A stretch of 46,897 nt of DNA, from positions 1 through 46,897 of the forward strand of contig CAMJPM010000012.1 of NCBI GenBank assembly GCA_946407725.1, in the 5' to 3' direction. Position 1 is the first letter of the stretch; each line of letters opens with the position of its first letter. The notes beneath the pieces were generated by a model. It ran no database searches and was not told the origin of the DNA. It saw only the letters and a program-made list of their open reading frames with translations. Source of the stretch: an uncultured Lachnospiraceae bacterium. GTDB taxonomy: Bacteria; Bacillota; Clostridia; Lachnospirales; Lachnospiraceae. Both the position numbers and the translations under genes were made by a program. This document shows positions 25,647 to 33,710 of the stretch, in pieces.

Positions 25647-26297
25647 ATGAAGAGTTATGTAAACCGAAAGTCGTTGTTTTATATTAAATATATCAAGCGT
25701 CCCATGGATGCGTTTCTTGCATTCTTCGCCATTTTGTTTCTGTCACCGGTTCTCATTACGGTGGCGGCTCTTGTGAGGGTGAAGCTTGGAAGTCCCGTGA
25801 TATTCCACCAGGACAGGCCCGGAAAGGACGGAAAGATCTTCGGCCTTATGAAGTTTCGGAGCATGACTGATGAGAGGGACGAAAAGGGAGAGCTCTTAAG
25901 TGATGAAAAGCGCCTGACACCCTTCGGAAAGCGCCTCCGCTCCCTGTCTTTAGACGAATTGCCGGAGTTTTTTAATATACTGAAAGGGGATATGTCCTTT
26001 GTGGGACCCAGACCCCTGCTGGTCCGCTATCTTAAAAGGTATAATAAGGAGCAGCTCCACAGGCATGATGTACTGCCGGGGCTTACGGGGCTTGCCCAGG
26101 TCAACGGGAGAAATGCCATTACCTGGGAGAAAAAGTTTGAGTATGATCTTGAATATGTGAGAAATGTGTCTCTGATGCTGGATATAAAGATATTGTTTAT
26201 GACGGTTTTTAAGGTGTTTAAGAGGGAAGGCATTAGCTCGGAGACTAATGCCACCATGGAGGAATTCTGGGGTAATGAAGAAAAGAAGCAGGAGTGA
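25647..26297 (+). CDS. Initiating sugar-phosphate transferase (WcaJ/PglC family)
   Basis: 216 residues, the short form of the bacterial sugar transferase family. One membrane segment (about residues 20-45, [21 protein letters not shown]) is followed by the catalytic core with [49 protein letters not shown] and FVGPRPLL. Such enzymes transfer a sugar-1-phosphate to undecaprenyl phosphate on the inner membrane face, starting repeat-unit assembly. The first residues MKSYVNRK are encoded by a GAGTTATGTAAAC element (25652-25664), and the ribosome site is weak, so the true N-terminus is less certain. Confidence 0.9.
   Translation: MKSYVNRKSLFYIKYIKRPMDAFLAFFAILFLSPVLITVAALVRVKLGSPVIFHQDRPGKDGKIFGLMKFRSMTDERDEKGELLSDEKRLTPFGKRLRSLSLDELPEFFNILKGDMSFVGPRPLLVRYLKRYNKEQLHRHDVLPGLTGLAQVNGRNAITWEKKFEYDLEYVRNVSLMLDIKILFMTVFKVFKREGISSETNATMEEFWGNEEKKQE
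25652..25664 (+). repeat. Dispersed GAGTTATGTAAAC element at a gene start
   Basis: Identical over 13 bp to the units repeated at 34322, 34358 and 34430. On the other strand it reads GTTTACATAACTC. It encodes part of the N-terminus of the sugar transferase. Confidence 0.7.
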
Positions 26298-27297
26298 CAA
26301 TATAAACGTACTCATTCTGTCGGCAGGCAGAAGGGTGGAGCTTATCAGCTGCTTTAAGAGGGCAAAGGAAAGGCTGGGAATAAAGGGCAACATCATTGCG
26401 GCGGATGCCTCGGAGCTGGCGCCGGCACTGTATTTTGCGGACATAAACGAGGTGGTGCCAAGGATCTCCGACAGCGACGGCTATATCAGGGCGATAGTTG
26501 ATATCTGCCGGAACTTCAAGGTTTCCCTGGTGGTGCCCACCATAGATACGGAGCTCATCCTCCTTTCGGAAAGAAGGGCGGAGATAGAGGAAACCGGCGC
26601 AAAGGTGCTGATATCAGAGGAAAAGGTGACGAAGATCTGCAGGGATAAGACCAACACCCAGATCTTTTTGGAGGAGCACGGGTTTCTGGTGCCCCATATG
26701 CTTTCAAAGGAGGAGCTCTCAAATCCCGGTAGCCTGCAGTATCCGCTGTTTATAAAGCCAAAGGACGGCAGCTCTTCAATAAACGCTTTTCAGGTTCACA
26801 ATGAGGAAGAGCTGGAGGTCTATCTGAAGCTCATCGATAATCCCATGGTACAGGAGTATATAGAGGGCACAGAGTTTACAATAGACGCATTTCTGGATTT
26901 TGCTTCCAGGCTCATTACCGTTGTGCCAAGGGTCAGGATCGCCACCAGAAGCGGTGAGATCGCCAAGGGTGTGATAAAGAAGGACAGAGCCATAATGGAC
27001 GAGGTTTCAAGGCTTATGGCGGCATTAAAGCCAATAGGACACATCACGGTGCAGTGCAAGAAGACAAAGAAGGGCATAGAGTTTATAGAGATCAATCCCA
27101 GGTTCGGCGGGGGTGCTCCCATGTCCATAATGGCGGGGGCGGATTCCTGCGAGAACCTGTACCGGCTGCTTCTGGGGGAAGAGCTCTCATATAATGAGAG
27201 ATTCAGGGAAAACCTCACATTCCTCCGCTTTGACCAGAGTATAATGCTGAATGAAGAAATGAAAAGGGAATATGAATACGAAGGCAGTTATTTTTGA
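26275..27297 (+). CDS. ATP-grasp domain protein of the polysaccharide cluster
   Basis: 340 residues from ATG 26275; GTAATG overlaps the sugar transferase end. An N-terminal Rossmann-like part ([15 protein letters not shown]) precedes an ATP-grasp fold with [28 protein letters not shown] and the metal-binding C-terminal [11 protein letters not shown]. It resembles the carbamoyl-phosphate-synthase-large-subunit-like proteins found in exopolysaccharide clusters. The family ligates a carboxylate to an amine or thiol with ATP; here I infer amino-acid or acyl decoration of a sugar, but the substrate is not known. Confidence 0.82.
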   Translation: MKKRSRSDNINVLILSAGRRVELISCFKRAKERLGIKGNIIAADASELAPALYFADINEVVPRISDSDGYIRAIVDICRNFKVSLVVPTIDTELILLSERRAEIEETGAKVLISEEKVTKICRDKTNTQIFLEEHGFLVPHMLSKEELSNPGSLQYPLFIKPKDGSSSINAFQVHNEEELEVYLKLIDNPMVQEYIEGTEFTIDAFLDFASRLITVVPRVRIATRSGEIAKGVIKKDRAIMDEVSRLMAALKPIGHITVQCKKTKKGIEFIEINPRFGGGAPMSIMAGADSCENLYRLLLGEELSYNERFRENLTFLRFDQSIMLNEEMKREYEYEGSYF

Positions 27298-27964
27298 CCT
27301 GGACGACACTCTTTATTCCGAGCTCTCATATGCAATGAGCGGCTACAGGGCCGTTGCCGGATATATAGAGGAAAAGGGCAGCGTAAAAAAGGACAGGGAG
27401 AGCATATATAAAGAGCTGACAGGGCTCTTTAACGAGGATCACAAAAATGTGTTCAACAGGTTCCTTGCCTTAAATGGCTGCGACGACAGCAGGGAAAGGG
27501 TCATGGAGCTGGTGGAAATATACCGGGGTCATTTTCCGGAAATATCCTGGCATGATGATGTAAAGCCTGCCCTTAGGGAGCTTAAGGACAGGGGTCTTAT
27601 CACCGGCATACTGTCCGACGGGTACGCCCTGACCCAGAGACAGAAGGTAAAAGCCCTGAATGCAGAGGAACTTTTTGATATAATAGTGCTTACGGATGAG
27701 ATGGGACGGGAGGCATGGAAACCGGATCCCGCCGGATTTATGCTGATAGAAGAAAAGTTCGGGATCAAAGCCTCTGAGATAATATATGTGGGGGACAACC
27801 CGGAAAAGGACTTTTATCTCTCTGTTACCGCAGGGATAAAAACCGTCAGGATAATAAGGGAAGGCGGTATTTACGCTGACAGGGAGTATTACAGGGGTGT
27901 TACCGAGGATTACAGGATAAATTCCCTTACGGAGATTAAGGAATATATATGGCAGAGTGGGTAG
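27272..27964 (+). CDS. HAD-superfamily hydrolase
   Basis: 230 residues. Motif I is VIFDLDDTL with the two catalytic aspartates (about residues 8-10), motif II is GILSDGY, and the later region has WKPDPAGF and YVGDNPEKDF with motif IV Asp residues. The helical cap between motif I and II makes it a subclass I enzyme. Such proteins dephosphorylate sugar phosphates or related small molecules. It overlaps the ATP-grasp gene by 26 bp and the response regulator gene by 16 bp, so all three are probably coupled. Substrate unknown. Confidence 0.88.
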   Translation: MNTKAVIFDLDDTLYSELSYAMSGYRAVAGYIEEKGSVKKDRESIYKELTGLFNEDHKNVFNRFLALNGCDDSRERVMELVEIYRGHFPEISWHDDVKPALRELKDRGLITGILSDGYALTQRQKVKALNAEELFDIIVLTDEMGREAWKPDPAGFMLIEEKFGIKASEIIYVGDNPEKDFYLSVTAGIKTVRIIREGGIYADREYYRGVTEDYRINSLTEIKEYIWQSG

Positions 27965-28968
27965 TAGTAGTAGATGACGATATGATGAACGTCCAGATGG
28001 CGTGTGTGATACTGGGCCGGAATAATATGCGCGCAACGCCCCTGACATCGGGGACGGAGCTTATTAAATTCATATCCAAAGGGAACCGGCCGGATCTGAT
28101 CCTCCTTGATGTCATGATGCCCGAAATGGACGGCTTCCAGACCATGGAGGCCTTAAGGGCACTGGAAAAGGAGCAGGAGATCCCGGAGATACCGGTTATC
28201 TTTCTTACGGCAAATGATGGGGGAAAGGTGGAATCCAAAGGACTTTCCCTGGGAGCCATGGACTTTATAAGAAAACCCTTCCTTCCCGAAGTGCTGGTGA
28301 TGAGGGCAAGACATATAGTGGAGCTGGTATCACTGCAGCGGGACCTGGCAAGCGAGGTAAAGAAAAAGACAAAGGAAAACGAACAGCTTTCCGTTCAGGT
28401 GGTGCAGGCCATGGCAGACGCCATAGACGCAAAGGACACCTATACAAACGGACATTCCAGAAGGGTTGCCGAATATTCCTGGAATATAGCCGAAAGATAC
28501 GGCTACAGTGATAAAAGGCAGATGGATATCTACATGATGGGGCTTTTACATGATGTGGGAAAGATAGGCGTTCCGGATGAGGTGATAAATAAGCCGGCCA
28601 GGCTTACGGATGAGGAATATGAGACAATAAAGAAGCACCCCGAGATCGGGTCCAGGATCTTAGAGAAGATTAAGGCCATGCCGGATCTGAAGACCGGCGC
28701 CAGATGGCACCATGAGAAATATAACGGAACAGGCTATCCTGACGGCCTGAAGGGTGAGGAAATACCGGAGGAAGCCAGGATAATAGCGGTGGCCGATGCC
28801 TATGACGCCATGTCCAGCCGCAGAAGCTACAGGAATGAGCTCTCCCAGGAAAAGGTAAGAAGCGAGATCGAAAAAGGAAAGGGCAGCCAGTTTGACCCGG
28901 TATTTGCGGACATCATGCTTCAGATGATAGATGAAGACGTGAATTATGATATGAGGGAGAAAAAATAG
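27949..28968 (+). CDS. Response regulator with HD-GYP (cyclic-di-GMP phosphodiesterase-type) domain
   Basis: 339 residues. The receiver domain (about residues 1-120) has the acidic pocket VVVDDDMM, the phospho-acceptor Asp in LILLDVMMPEMDG, the Thr in IFLTAND and the Lys in RKPF. The HD-GYP domain (about residues 150-330) shows HSRRVAEYSW, GLLHDVGKIGVPDE, WHHEKYNGTGYPDG and AVADAYDAM. All key HD-GYP residues look present, so c-di-GMP hydrolysis is likely. It is translationally coupled within the polysaccharide operon and has no adjacent sensor kinase, which suggests feedback between c-di-GMP and polysaccharide output. Confidence 0.92.
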   Translation: MAEWVVVVDDDMMNVQMACVILGRNNMRATPLTSGTELIKFISKGNRPDLILLDVMMPEMDGFQTMEALRALEKEQEIPEIPVIFLTANDGGKVESKGLSLGAMDFIRKPFLPEVLVMRARHIVELVSLQRDLASEVKKKTKENEQLSVQVVQAMADAIDAKDTYTNGHSRRVAEYSWNIAERYGYSDKRQMDIYMMGLLHDVGKIGVPDEVINKPARLTDEEYETIKKHPEIGSRILEKIKAMPDLKTGARWHHEKYNGTGYPDGLKGEEIPEEARIIAVADAYDAMSSRRSYRNELSQEKVRSEIEKGKGSQFDPVFADIMLQMIDEDVNYDMREKK

Positions 28969-29011
28969 GTTTTAGAAAGAGCTGCGTCATAAGTGGCGGA
29001 ATTTAAGAAAA

Positions 29012-30328
29012 ATGAATGTATTGTGTCTATTTCAGAAATTTGATTTTTCCTCATCCACCATCTACCTGGATCTGGTGCAATGCCTTGAAGAAAGGGGCCA
29101 CAGGGTGATGATAGCCGCCTGTTCCTCTAAAGAAAAGGTGTACAGACTTGAGAAGAGGGGAAGCATAAGCTGCGGCTATATACCTGTTCCGGACCAGTTC
29201 CGTGCCGGAAAAATCCGGAAGGGTTTAATCCAGCTCATGCTGGGGAGGAAGATATATAAAGGTGTAAAGAAGTTCTTCTGGGATAAAAAGGTTGACATAA
29301 TTATTTATCCTACACCTCCCGTAACCTTTTCAAATATCCTGAAACCCCTTAAAAATCATTATCATGCCGTAAATTACCTTATGCTGAAGGACATCTTTCC
29401 CCAGAACGCGGTGGATCTTAAAATGATGAGGGAGGGGAGTGTCCTCCACAGGCTGTTTAAGAGGATGGAAAGGGAGCTCTACAGGAATTCCGATAAAATT
29501 GGCTGCATGTCCTTAAAGAACATGGAGTACATTAAGGAGCATGAGGGCAGCTATCTCAAAAATAAGCCGGAGCTGTTTCCGAATACCGTAAAGATTCTGG
29601 AAGATCCGGAGGATCCCGGGAATCCCGGGTATCCGGGGAAACCTGAAGCACCGGGGAAACCTGAAGCTTCGGTGAAACCTGAAGCTTCGGGGAAACCTGA
29701 AGCTCCGGGGAATCCTGAAGCTCCAGGGAATCCTGAAGCTCCGGGAGAAGATGAGAAGAATCCGGGTCCCGTAAGCTTTATCTTCGGAGGAAACCTGGGA
29801 AAACCCCAGGCCGTGGATTTTCTGACAAAGGCCATAGAAGGGCTTAAGGATTTTAAGGACGCTGAATTTACCTTTATAGGATCCGGCACCGAGGAAAAGA
29901 AGATAAAGGACTTTATCCGGGATAAAAACCCCGGGAATCTGAAGCTTATAAAGGAGCTTCCCCGGAGGGAATATGAGGAGCTTTTAAGAAAGTCGGATGT
30001 GGGGATAGTTTCCCTCAGTCCCGATTTTACCATACCCAATTACCCGTCAAGGATCTTATCCTACATGCAGATGGCAAAGCCGGTGCTCTCTGTCACCGAT
30101 AAGAATACTGATATAAGGGAGCTTGTGACCAGGGAGGCAAATTGCGGCTACTGGTGTTATTCCGGAGACATTGAGGGCTTTAAGGAGACCGTTAAAAAGA
30201 TAGTATCAGAGAGGGAGGGCTTAAGGGCTCTTGGCAGAAACGGACGGAAATATTTAACAGAGAATTTTAATGTGGAAAGATCCGTGGATATACTTGAAAA
30301 GGCAGTAAATGTCCTGAAAAAACAGTGA
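29012..30328 (+). CDS. GT-B (GT4-type) glycosyltransferase with a Pro-Gly-rich hinge repeat
   Basis: 438 residues. The N-terminal acceptor domain (about 1-200) begins MNVLCLFQKFDFSSSTIYLD; the C-terminal donor domain (about 255-438) has VSFIFGGNLGKPQ, FTFIGSGTEE, SDVGIVSLSPDFTIPNYPSR and the closing helix region AKPVLSV. The WbuB-like family adds a sugar to the lipid-linked intermediate in the cytoplasm. Between the domains lies an inserted stretch (about residues 200-250) of P-G-K-P-E-A-like hexapeptides, six clean copies with degenerate flanks. Such an insert is unusual for this family and may be a flexible linker or a variable element. Specificity is not predictable. Confidence 0.85.
   Translation: MNVLCLFQKFDFSSSTIYLDLVQCLEERGHRVMIAACSSKEKVYRLEKRGSISCGYIPVPDQFRAGKIRKGLIQLMLGRKIYKGVKKFFWDKKVDIIIYPTPPVTFSNILKPLKNHYHAVNYLMLKDIFPQNAVDLKMMREGSVLHRLFKRMERELYRNSDKIGCMSLKNMEYIKEHEGSYLKNKPELFPNTVKILEDPEDPGNPGYPGKPEAPGKPEASVKPEASGKPEAPGNPEAPGNPEAPGEDEKNPGPVSFIFGGNLGKPQAVDFLTKAIEGLKDFKDAEFTFIGSGTEEKKIKDFIRDKNPGNLKLIKELPRREYEELLRKSDVGIVSLSPDFTIPNYPSRILSYMQMAKPVLSVTDKNTDIRELVTREANCGYWCYSGDIEGFKETVKKIVSEREGLRALGRNGRKYLTENFNVERSVDILEKAVNVLKKQ
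29633..29740 (+). repeat. 18-bp in-frame minisatellite (PGKPEA units)
   Basis: Six consecutive 18-bp units (29633, 29651, 29669, 29687, 29705, 29723) of the form CCGGGGAAACCTGAAGCT with a few substitutions, flanked by degenerate copies on both sides. They encode P/S-G/V-K/N-P-E-A. Confidence 0.92.
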
Positions 30329-30363
30329 GTGACAACAGGAGATAAAGGATAAAGGAGATAAAA

Positions 30364-31404
30364 ATGGATGAGAAGATATTTGACGGAAAGACATTACTTA
30401 TCACCGGAGGCACGGGTTCCTTCGGAAATGCCGTATTAAAGCGGTTTTTGAATACAGGGATAAAGGAGATCAGAATATTCTCCAGGGATGAAAAAAAGCA
30501 GGACGACATGCGCCACGTCTATAATAATCCGAAGATCAAGTATTTCATCGGGGATGTGAGGGAGGCAGGATCCCTTGAGGATACCATGCACGGAGTGGAT
30601 TTCATTTTCCACGCCGCAGCCTTAAAACAGGTACCAAGCTGCGAATTCTTTCCGGTGGAGGCGGTAAAGACCAATGTCCTGGGAACTGATAATGTGCTGA
30701 CAGCCGCCATAAGGGCCGGAGTAAAAAAGGTGGTTTGTCTTTCCACCGATAAGGCCGCCTATCCCATAAATGCCATGGGAACCAGCAAAGCCATGATGGA
30801 AAAGGTATTTGTGGCAAAGAGCAGGACCATAGATCCGGACCGCACCCTGATATGCGGCACCAGATACGGAAATGTGATGTGTTCCAGAGGTTCCGTCATT
30901 CCCCTTTTCATTGACCAGATAAGGGAGGGAAAGCCCATAACCATCACCGAGCCAAAAATGACCAGGTTCATCATGTCCCTGGAGGAGGCGGTGGAGCTGG
31001 TGCTCTATGCCTTTAATAACGCCAATGCCGGGGATATCATGGTCCAGAAGGCTCCCGCCTGTACCATAGAGACTTTAGCCCGGGCGGTAAAGGAGCTTTT
31101 CGGGGCAGAGGACCACGAGACCAGGGTAATAGGAGTGCGCCATGGGGAGAAAATGGCAGAGACCCTCCTCACCTCCGAGGAGTGCATGAGGGCCGTGGAT
31201 GAAGGCGGATTTTTCAGGGTTCCCGCAGACAACAGGGACTTAAATTATGATAAATACTTTATAGAAGGAAATACCGGAAGACCGAAATTTGATACCTTTA
31301 ATTCTGACAATACAGAGATCCTGGATGTGGAGGCTGTTAAGGAAAAGCTCTTAAAGCTTGAATATATCAGGATGAGACTTAGTGAAACGGAGCAGGAAAA
31401 ATGA
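30364..31404 (+). CDS. capE: UDP-N-acetylglucosamine 4,6-dehydratase/5-epimerase, CapE-like
   Basis: 346 residues, soluble SDR enzyme. N-terminal TGGTGSFGNAV binds NAD(P). Catalytic region has LSTDKAAYPINAMGTSKAM, with Met in the position of the usual Tyr, as in CapE. Its length and sequence (HAAALKQVPSCEF, RYGNVMCSRGSVIPLF) fit CapE/FnlA. It is followed directly by capF (4-bp ATGA overlap) and capG, the three enzymes converting UDP-GlcNAc to UDP-N-acetyl-L-fucosamine. A strong ribosome site (AAAGGAG) precedes the ATG. The dehydratase at 23581 is the membrane-bound relative. Confidence 0.9.
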   Translation: MDEKIFDGKTLLITGGTGSFGNAVLKRFLNTGIKEIRIFSRDEKKQDDMRHVYNNPKIKYFIGDVREAGSLEDTMHGVDFIFHAAALKQVPSCEFFPVEAVKTNVLGTDNVLTAAIRAGVKKVVCLSTDKAAYPINAMGTSKAMMEKVFVAKSRTIDPDRTLICGTRYGNVMCSRGSVIPLFIDQIREGKPITITEPKMTRFIMSLEEAVELVLYAFNNANAGDIMVQKAPACTIETLARAVKELFGAEDHETRVIGVRHGEKMAETLLTSEECMRAVDEGGFFRVPADNRDLNYDKYFIEGNTGRPKFDTFNSDNTEILDVEAVKEKLLKLEYIRMRLSETEQEK

Positions 31405-32519
31405 AGATCCTTGTCACGGGAGCAGGAGGGTTCCTGGGTAAAAACCTGACACATAATCTGAAGATCGCGGGCTACGATCAGGTGTTTTCCTATGATCTGA
31501 ACTCCACAGAGGAGGAGTTTAAGGCCTATGTCTCCGAGTGCGATTTCGTATTCCATCTGGCGGGGGTGAACAGGCCGAAGGACACAAAGGAATTCATGGA
31601 GGGAAACGCCGGACTTACGGGGAAGCTTATTGAAAGCCTGAAGGAGAGTGGTAACAGGGTTCCGGTCCTTCTTTCCTCCTCCATACAGGCAGGGCTGAAT
31701 AACGATTACGGAAAGTCCAAAAGAGCGGCGGAGGAGCTCGTTTTTTCCTATGGAAGGGAATGTGATTTGCCGGTATACGTTTACCGCTTTCCCAATCTCT
31801 TCGGCAAATGGAGCAGGCCGGACTACAATACGGTGATAGCCACCTTCTGCCATAATATCGCAAGGGATCTGCCCATAAGGATAGATGATCCGGAGCATAT
31901 TGTGAGTCTCGCCTATGTGGATGATGTGATAGACCAGTTCCTTAGGATATTAAAGACAGGGATAAAGCTTCCCCCCGGGGAATTTGTCACTTTTCCGCCC
32001 AGTCTCATATATGAGAGAAAGCTTAAATACATAGCGGATACCATATATTCATTTAAGGAATCCAGGGAAAAGCTGATGGTACCGGATATGGGAGATGAAT
32101 TTGTGTCAAAGCTGTACAGCACCTATCTTTCATTCCTGCCTGAGGATGCCTTTTCCTACCGGCTTAAAAAGAATGAGGACAACAGGGGCTCCTTTACGGA
32201 GTTCCTGAAGAGCTCCGACAGGGGACAGGTCTCCATAAACGTGAGCCGCCCGGGGATCACAAAGGGGCAGCACTGGCATAATTCCAAAAACGAGAAATTT
32301 CTGGTGGTATCCGGAAAAGCCAGGATAGAATTCCGGAAGATCGGGACAGACAAGGTTATTACATACCATGTTTCAGGGGAAGTCCCGGAGGTGGTGGATA
32401 TCCCCACGGGCTATACGCATAATATTATAAATGAGGGGGAAACGGATCTCATAACCGTCATGTGGGCGAATGAGATCTATGACGAAAACCATCCCGATAC
32501 TTACTATGAGACGGTGTGA
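31401..32519 (+). CDS. capF: CapF-like reductase with C-terminal cupin domain
   Basis: 372 residues. N-terminal Rossmann motif VTGAGGFLGKNL and the typical FHLAGVNRPKD; the YGKSK motif (about residues 98-102) is the SDR Tyr-x-x-x-Lys. The C-terminal cupin half has GQHWHNSKNEKFLVVSGKA, whose histidines bind metal in CapF, and PTGYTHNIINEG. The enzyme carries out the C3 epimerisation and C4 reduction steps on the CapE product, giving UDP-N-acetyl-L-talosamine for CapG. It overlaps capE by 4 bp. Both domains look complete. Confidence 0.92.
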   Translation: MKILVTGAGGFLGKNLTHNLKIAGYDQVFSYDLNSTEEEFKAYVSECDFVFHLAGVNRPKDTKEFMEGNAGLTGKLIESLKESGNRVPVLLSSSIQAGLNNDYGKSKRAAEELVFSYGRECDLPVYVYRFPNLFGKWSRPDYNTVIATFCHNIARDLPIRIDDPEHIVSLAYVDDVIDQFLRILKTGIKLPPGEFVTFPPSLIYERKLKYIADTIYSFKESREKLMVPDMGDEFVSKLYSTYLSFLPEDAFSYRLKKNEDNRGSFTEFLKSSDRGQVSINVSRPGITKGQHWHNSKNEKFLVVSGKARIEFRKIGTDKVITYHVSGEVPEVVDIPTGYTHNIINEGETDLITVMWANEIYDENHPDTYYETV

Positions 32520-32536
32520 GGGGGGTTATATGGGGG

Positions 32537-32550
32537 TTCTGAATAGTTAC
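32537..32550 (+). repeat. Half-copy of the hairpin repeat family
   Basis: TTCTGAATAGTTAC matches the right arm of the hairpin at 14728 with one mismatch, and is preceded by GGGGG like the loop end at 22948. No left arm is visible. A T-run follows, then the AAAGGAG of capG. Confidence 0.55.
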
Positions 32551-32582
32551 TTTTTTTGTTTTATGAAAGGAGCGGCTTTATT

Positions 32583-33710
32583 TTGAGTAAACTACGACTC
32601 ATGACGGTGCTTGGAACCAGGCCCGAGATTATCAGGCTTTCTGCGGTCATTAAATGCGCGGACAGGTATTTTGACCATATCCTGGTCCATACGGGTCAAA
32701 ATTACGATTACAGTTTAAACGAGGTTTTCTTTAAGGACTTGAAGCTCCGGGCTCCGGACCACTATCTCTCCAGCGCCGGTAAGAATCTGGGGGAGACCAT
32801 GGGGAATATCATCGCAGCCTCCTATTCACTGATGGAAAAGGAGCGGCCCGACGCGGTACTGATCCTGGGGGACACCAATTCCGCCTTAAGCGCCATAAGC
32901 GCCAAGAGGCTGAAGATCCCCATCTTCCATATGGAAGCCGGAAACCGCTGCTGGGACTGGAATGTGTCTGAAATGATAAACCGGAAGATCGTGGACCATA
33001 TTTCAGATATTAACATGCCCTATACAGAGCACTCCAGAAGGTATCTCCTGAGTGAAGGCATAGACGGCAAGACGATCTTTGTCACCGGTTCTCCCATGAA
33101 GGAGGTTTTCAATACCTTTAAGGAGGATATCGAAGCCTCGGACGTGCTGGAAAGAATGGGACTAAAGAAGGGGGAGTTCTTCCTGGTATCTGCCCACAGG
33201 GAAGAAAATATCGACCTTGAGGACAATTTCTTCTCCCTTATGAATGCCATAAATGCCATAGCCGAAAAGTACGGGATGCCGGTGATATATTCCACCCACC
33301 CCCGGAGCCGCAAATTCATTGAAAAGAGGAATTTCAAGTTCCATCCCCTGGTGCGCAATCCTGAGCCCTTCGGCTATTTCGATTACAATAAGCTGCAAAA
33401 ATCCGCATACTGTGTGCTGTCAGACAGCGGCACGCTTTCAGAGGAATCCGCCATGCTGGGGTTCCCCGGGGTTCTTATACGCACCTCCACCGAAAGACCC
33501 GAGGTGTTGGACAAGGGAACCATTGTAATAGGCGGAATAAAGGAAGAGGATGTGAAACAGGCCGTGGAGCTGGCTGTCTCCATGTATGAAAACGGCGAAG
33601 AGACTGTGGAGGCAGGGGATTACGCGGACAGCAACGTTTCCGTCAAGGTGATAAAGCTCATACAGAGCTATACAAAGATAGTGAATGAGACAGTATGGCT
33701 GAAGCATTGA
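32583..33710 (+). CDS. capG: UDP-sugar 2-epimerase, CapG/FnlC-like
   Basis: 375 residues from TTG 32583, which has AAAGGAG at 32566-32572; an earlier frame from 32556 has no ribosome site and would include the repeat spacer. The enzyme shows LMTVLGTRPEIIRLSAVI, HTGQNYDYSLN, HMEAGNRCWD, SAHREENID and SDSGTLSEE, all typical of non-hydrolysing UDP-GlcNAc 2-epimerases. With capE and capF it should finish UDP-N-acetyl-L-fucosamine. It overlaps the next glycosyltransferase by 16 bp. WecB is the close relative, but the capEF context favours CapG. Confidence 0.92.
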   Translation: MSKLRLMTVLGTRPEIIRLSAVIKCADRYFDHILVHTGQNYDYSLNEVFFKDLKLRAPDHYLSSAGKNLGETMGNIIAASYSLMEKERPDAVLILGDTNSALSAISAKRLKIPIFHMEAGNRCWDWNVSEMINRKIVDHISDINMPYTEHSRRYLLSEGIDGKTIFVTGSPMKEVFNTFKEDIEASDVLERMGLKKGEFFLVSAHREENIDLEDNFFSLMNAINAIAEKYGMPVIYSTHPRSRKFIEKRNFKFHPLVRNPEPFGYFDYNKLQKSAYCVLSDSGTLSEESAMLGFPGVLIRTSTERPEVLDKGTIVIGGIKEEDVKQAVELAVSMYENGEETVEAGDYADSNVSVKVIKLIQSYTKIVNETVWLKH

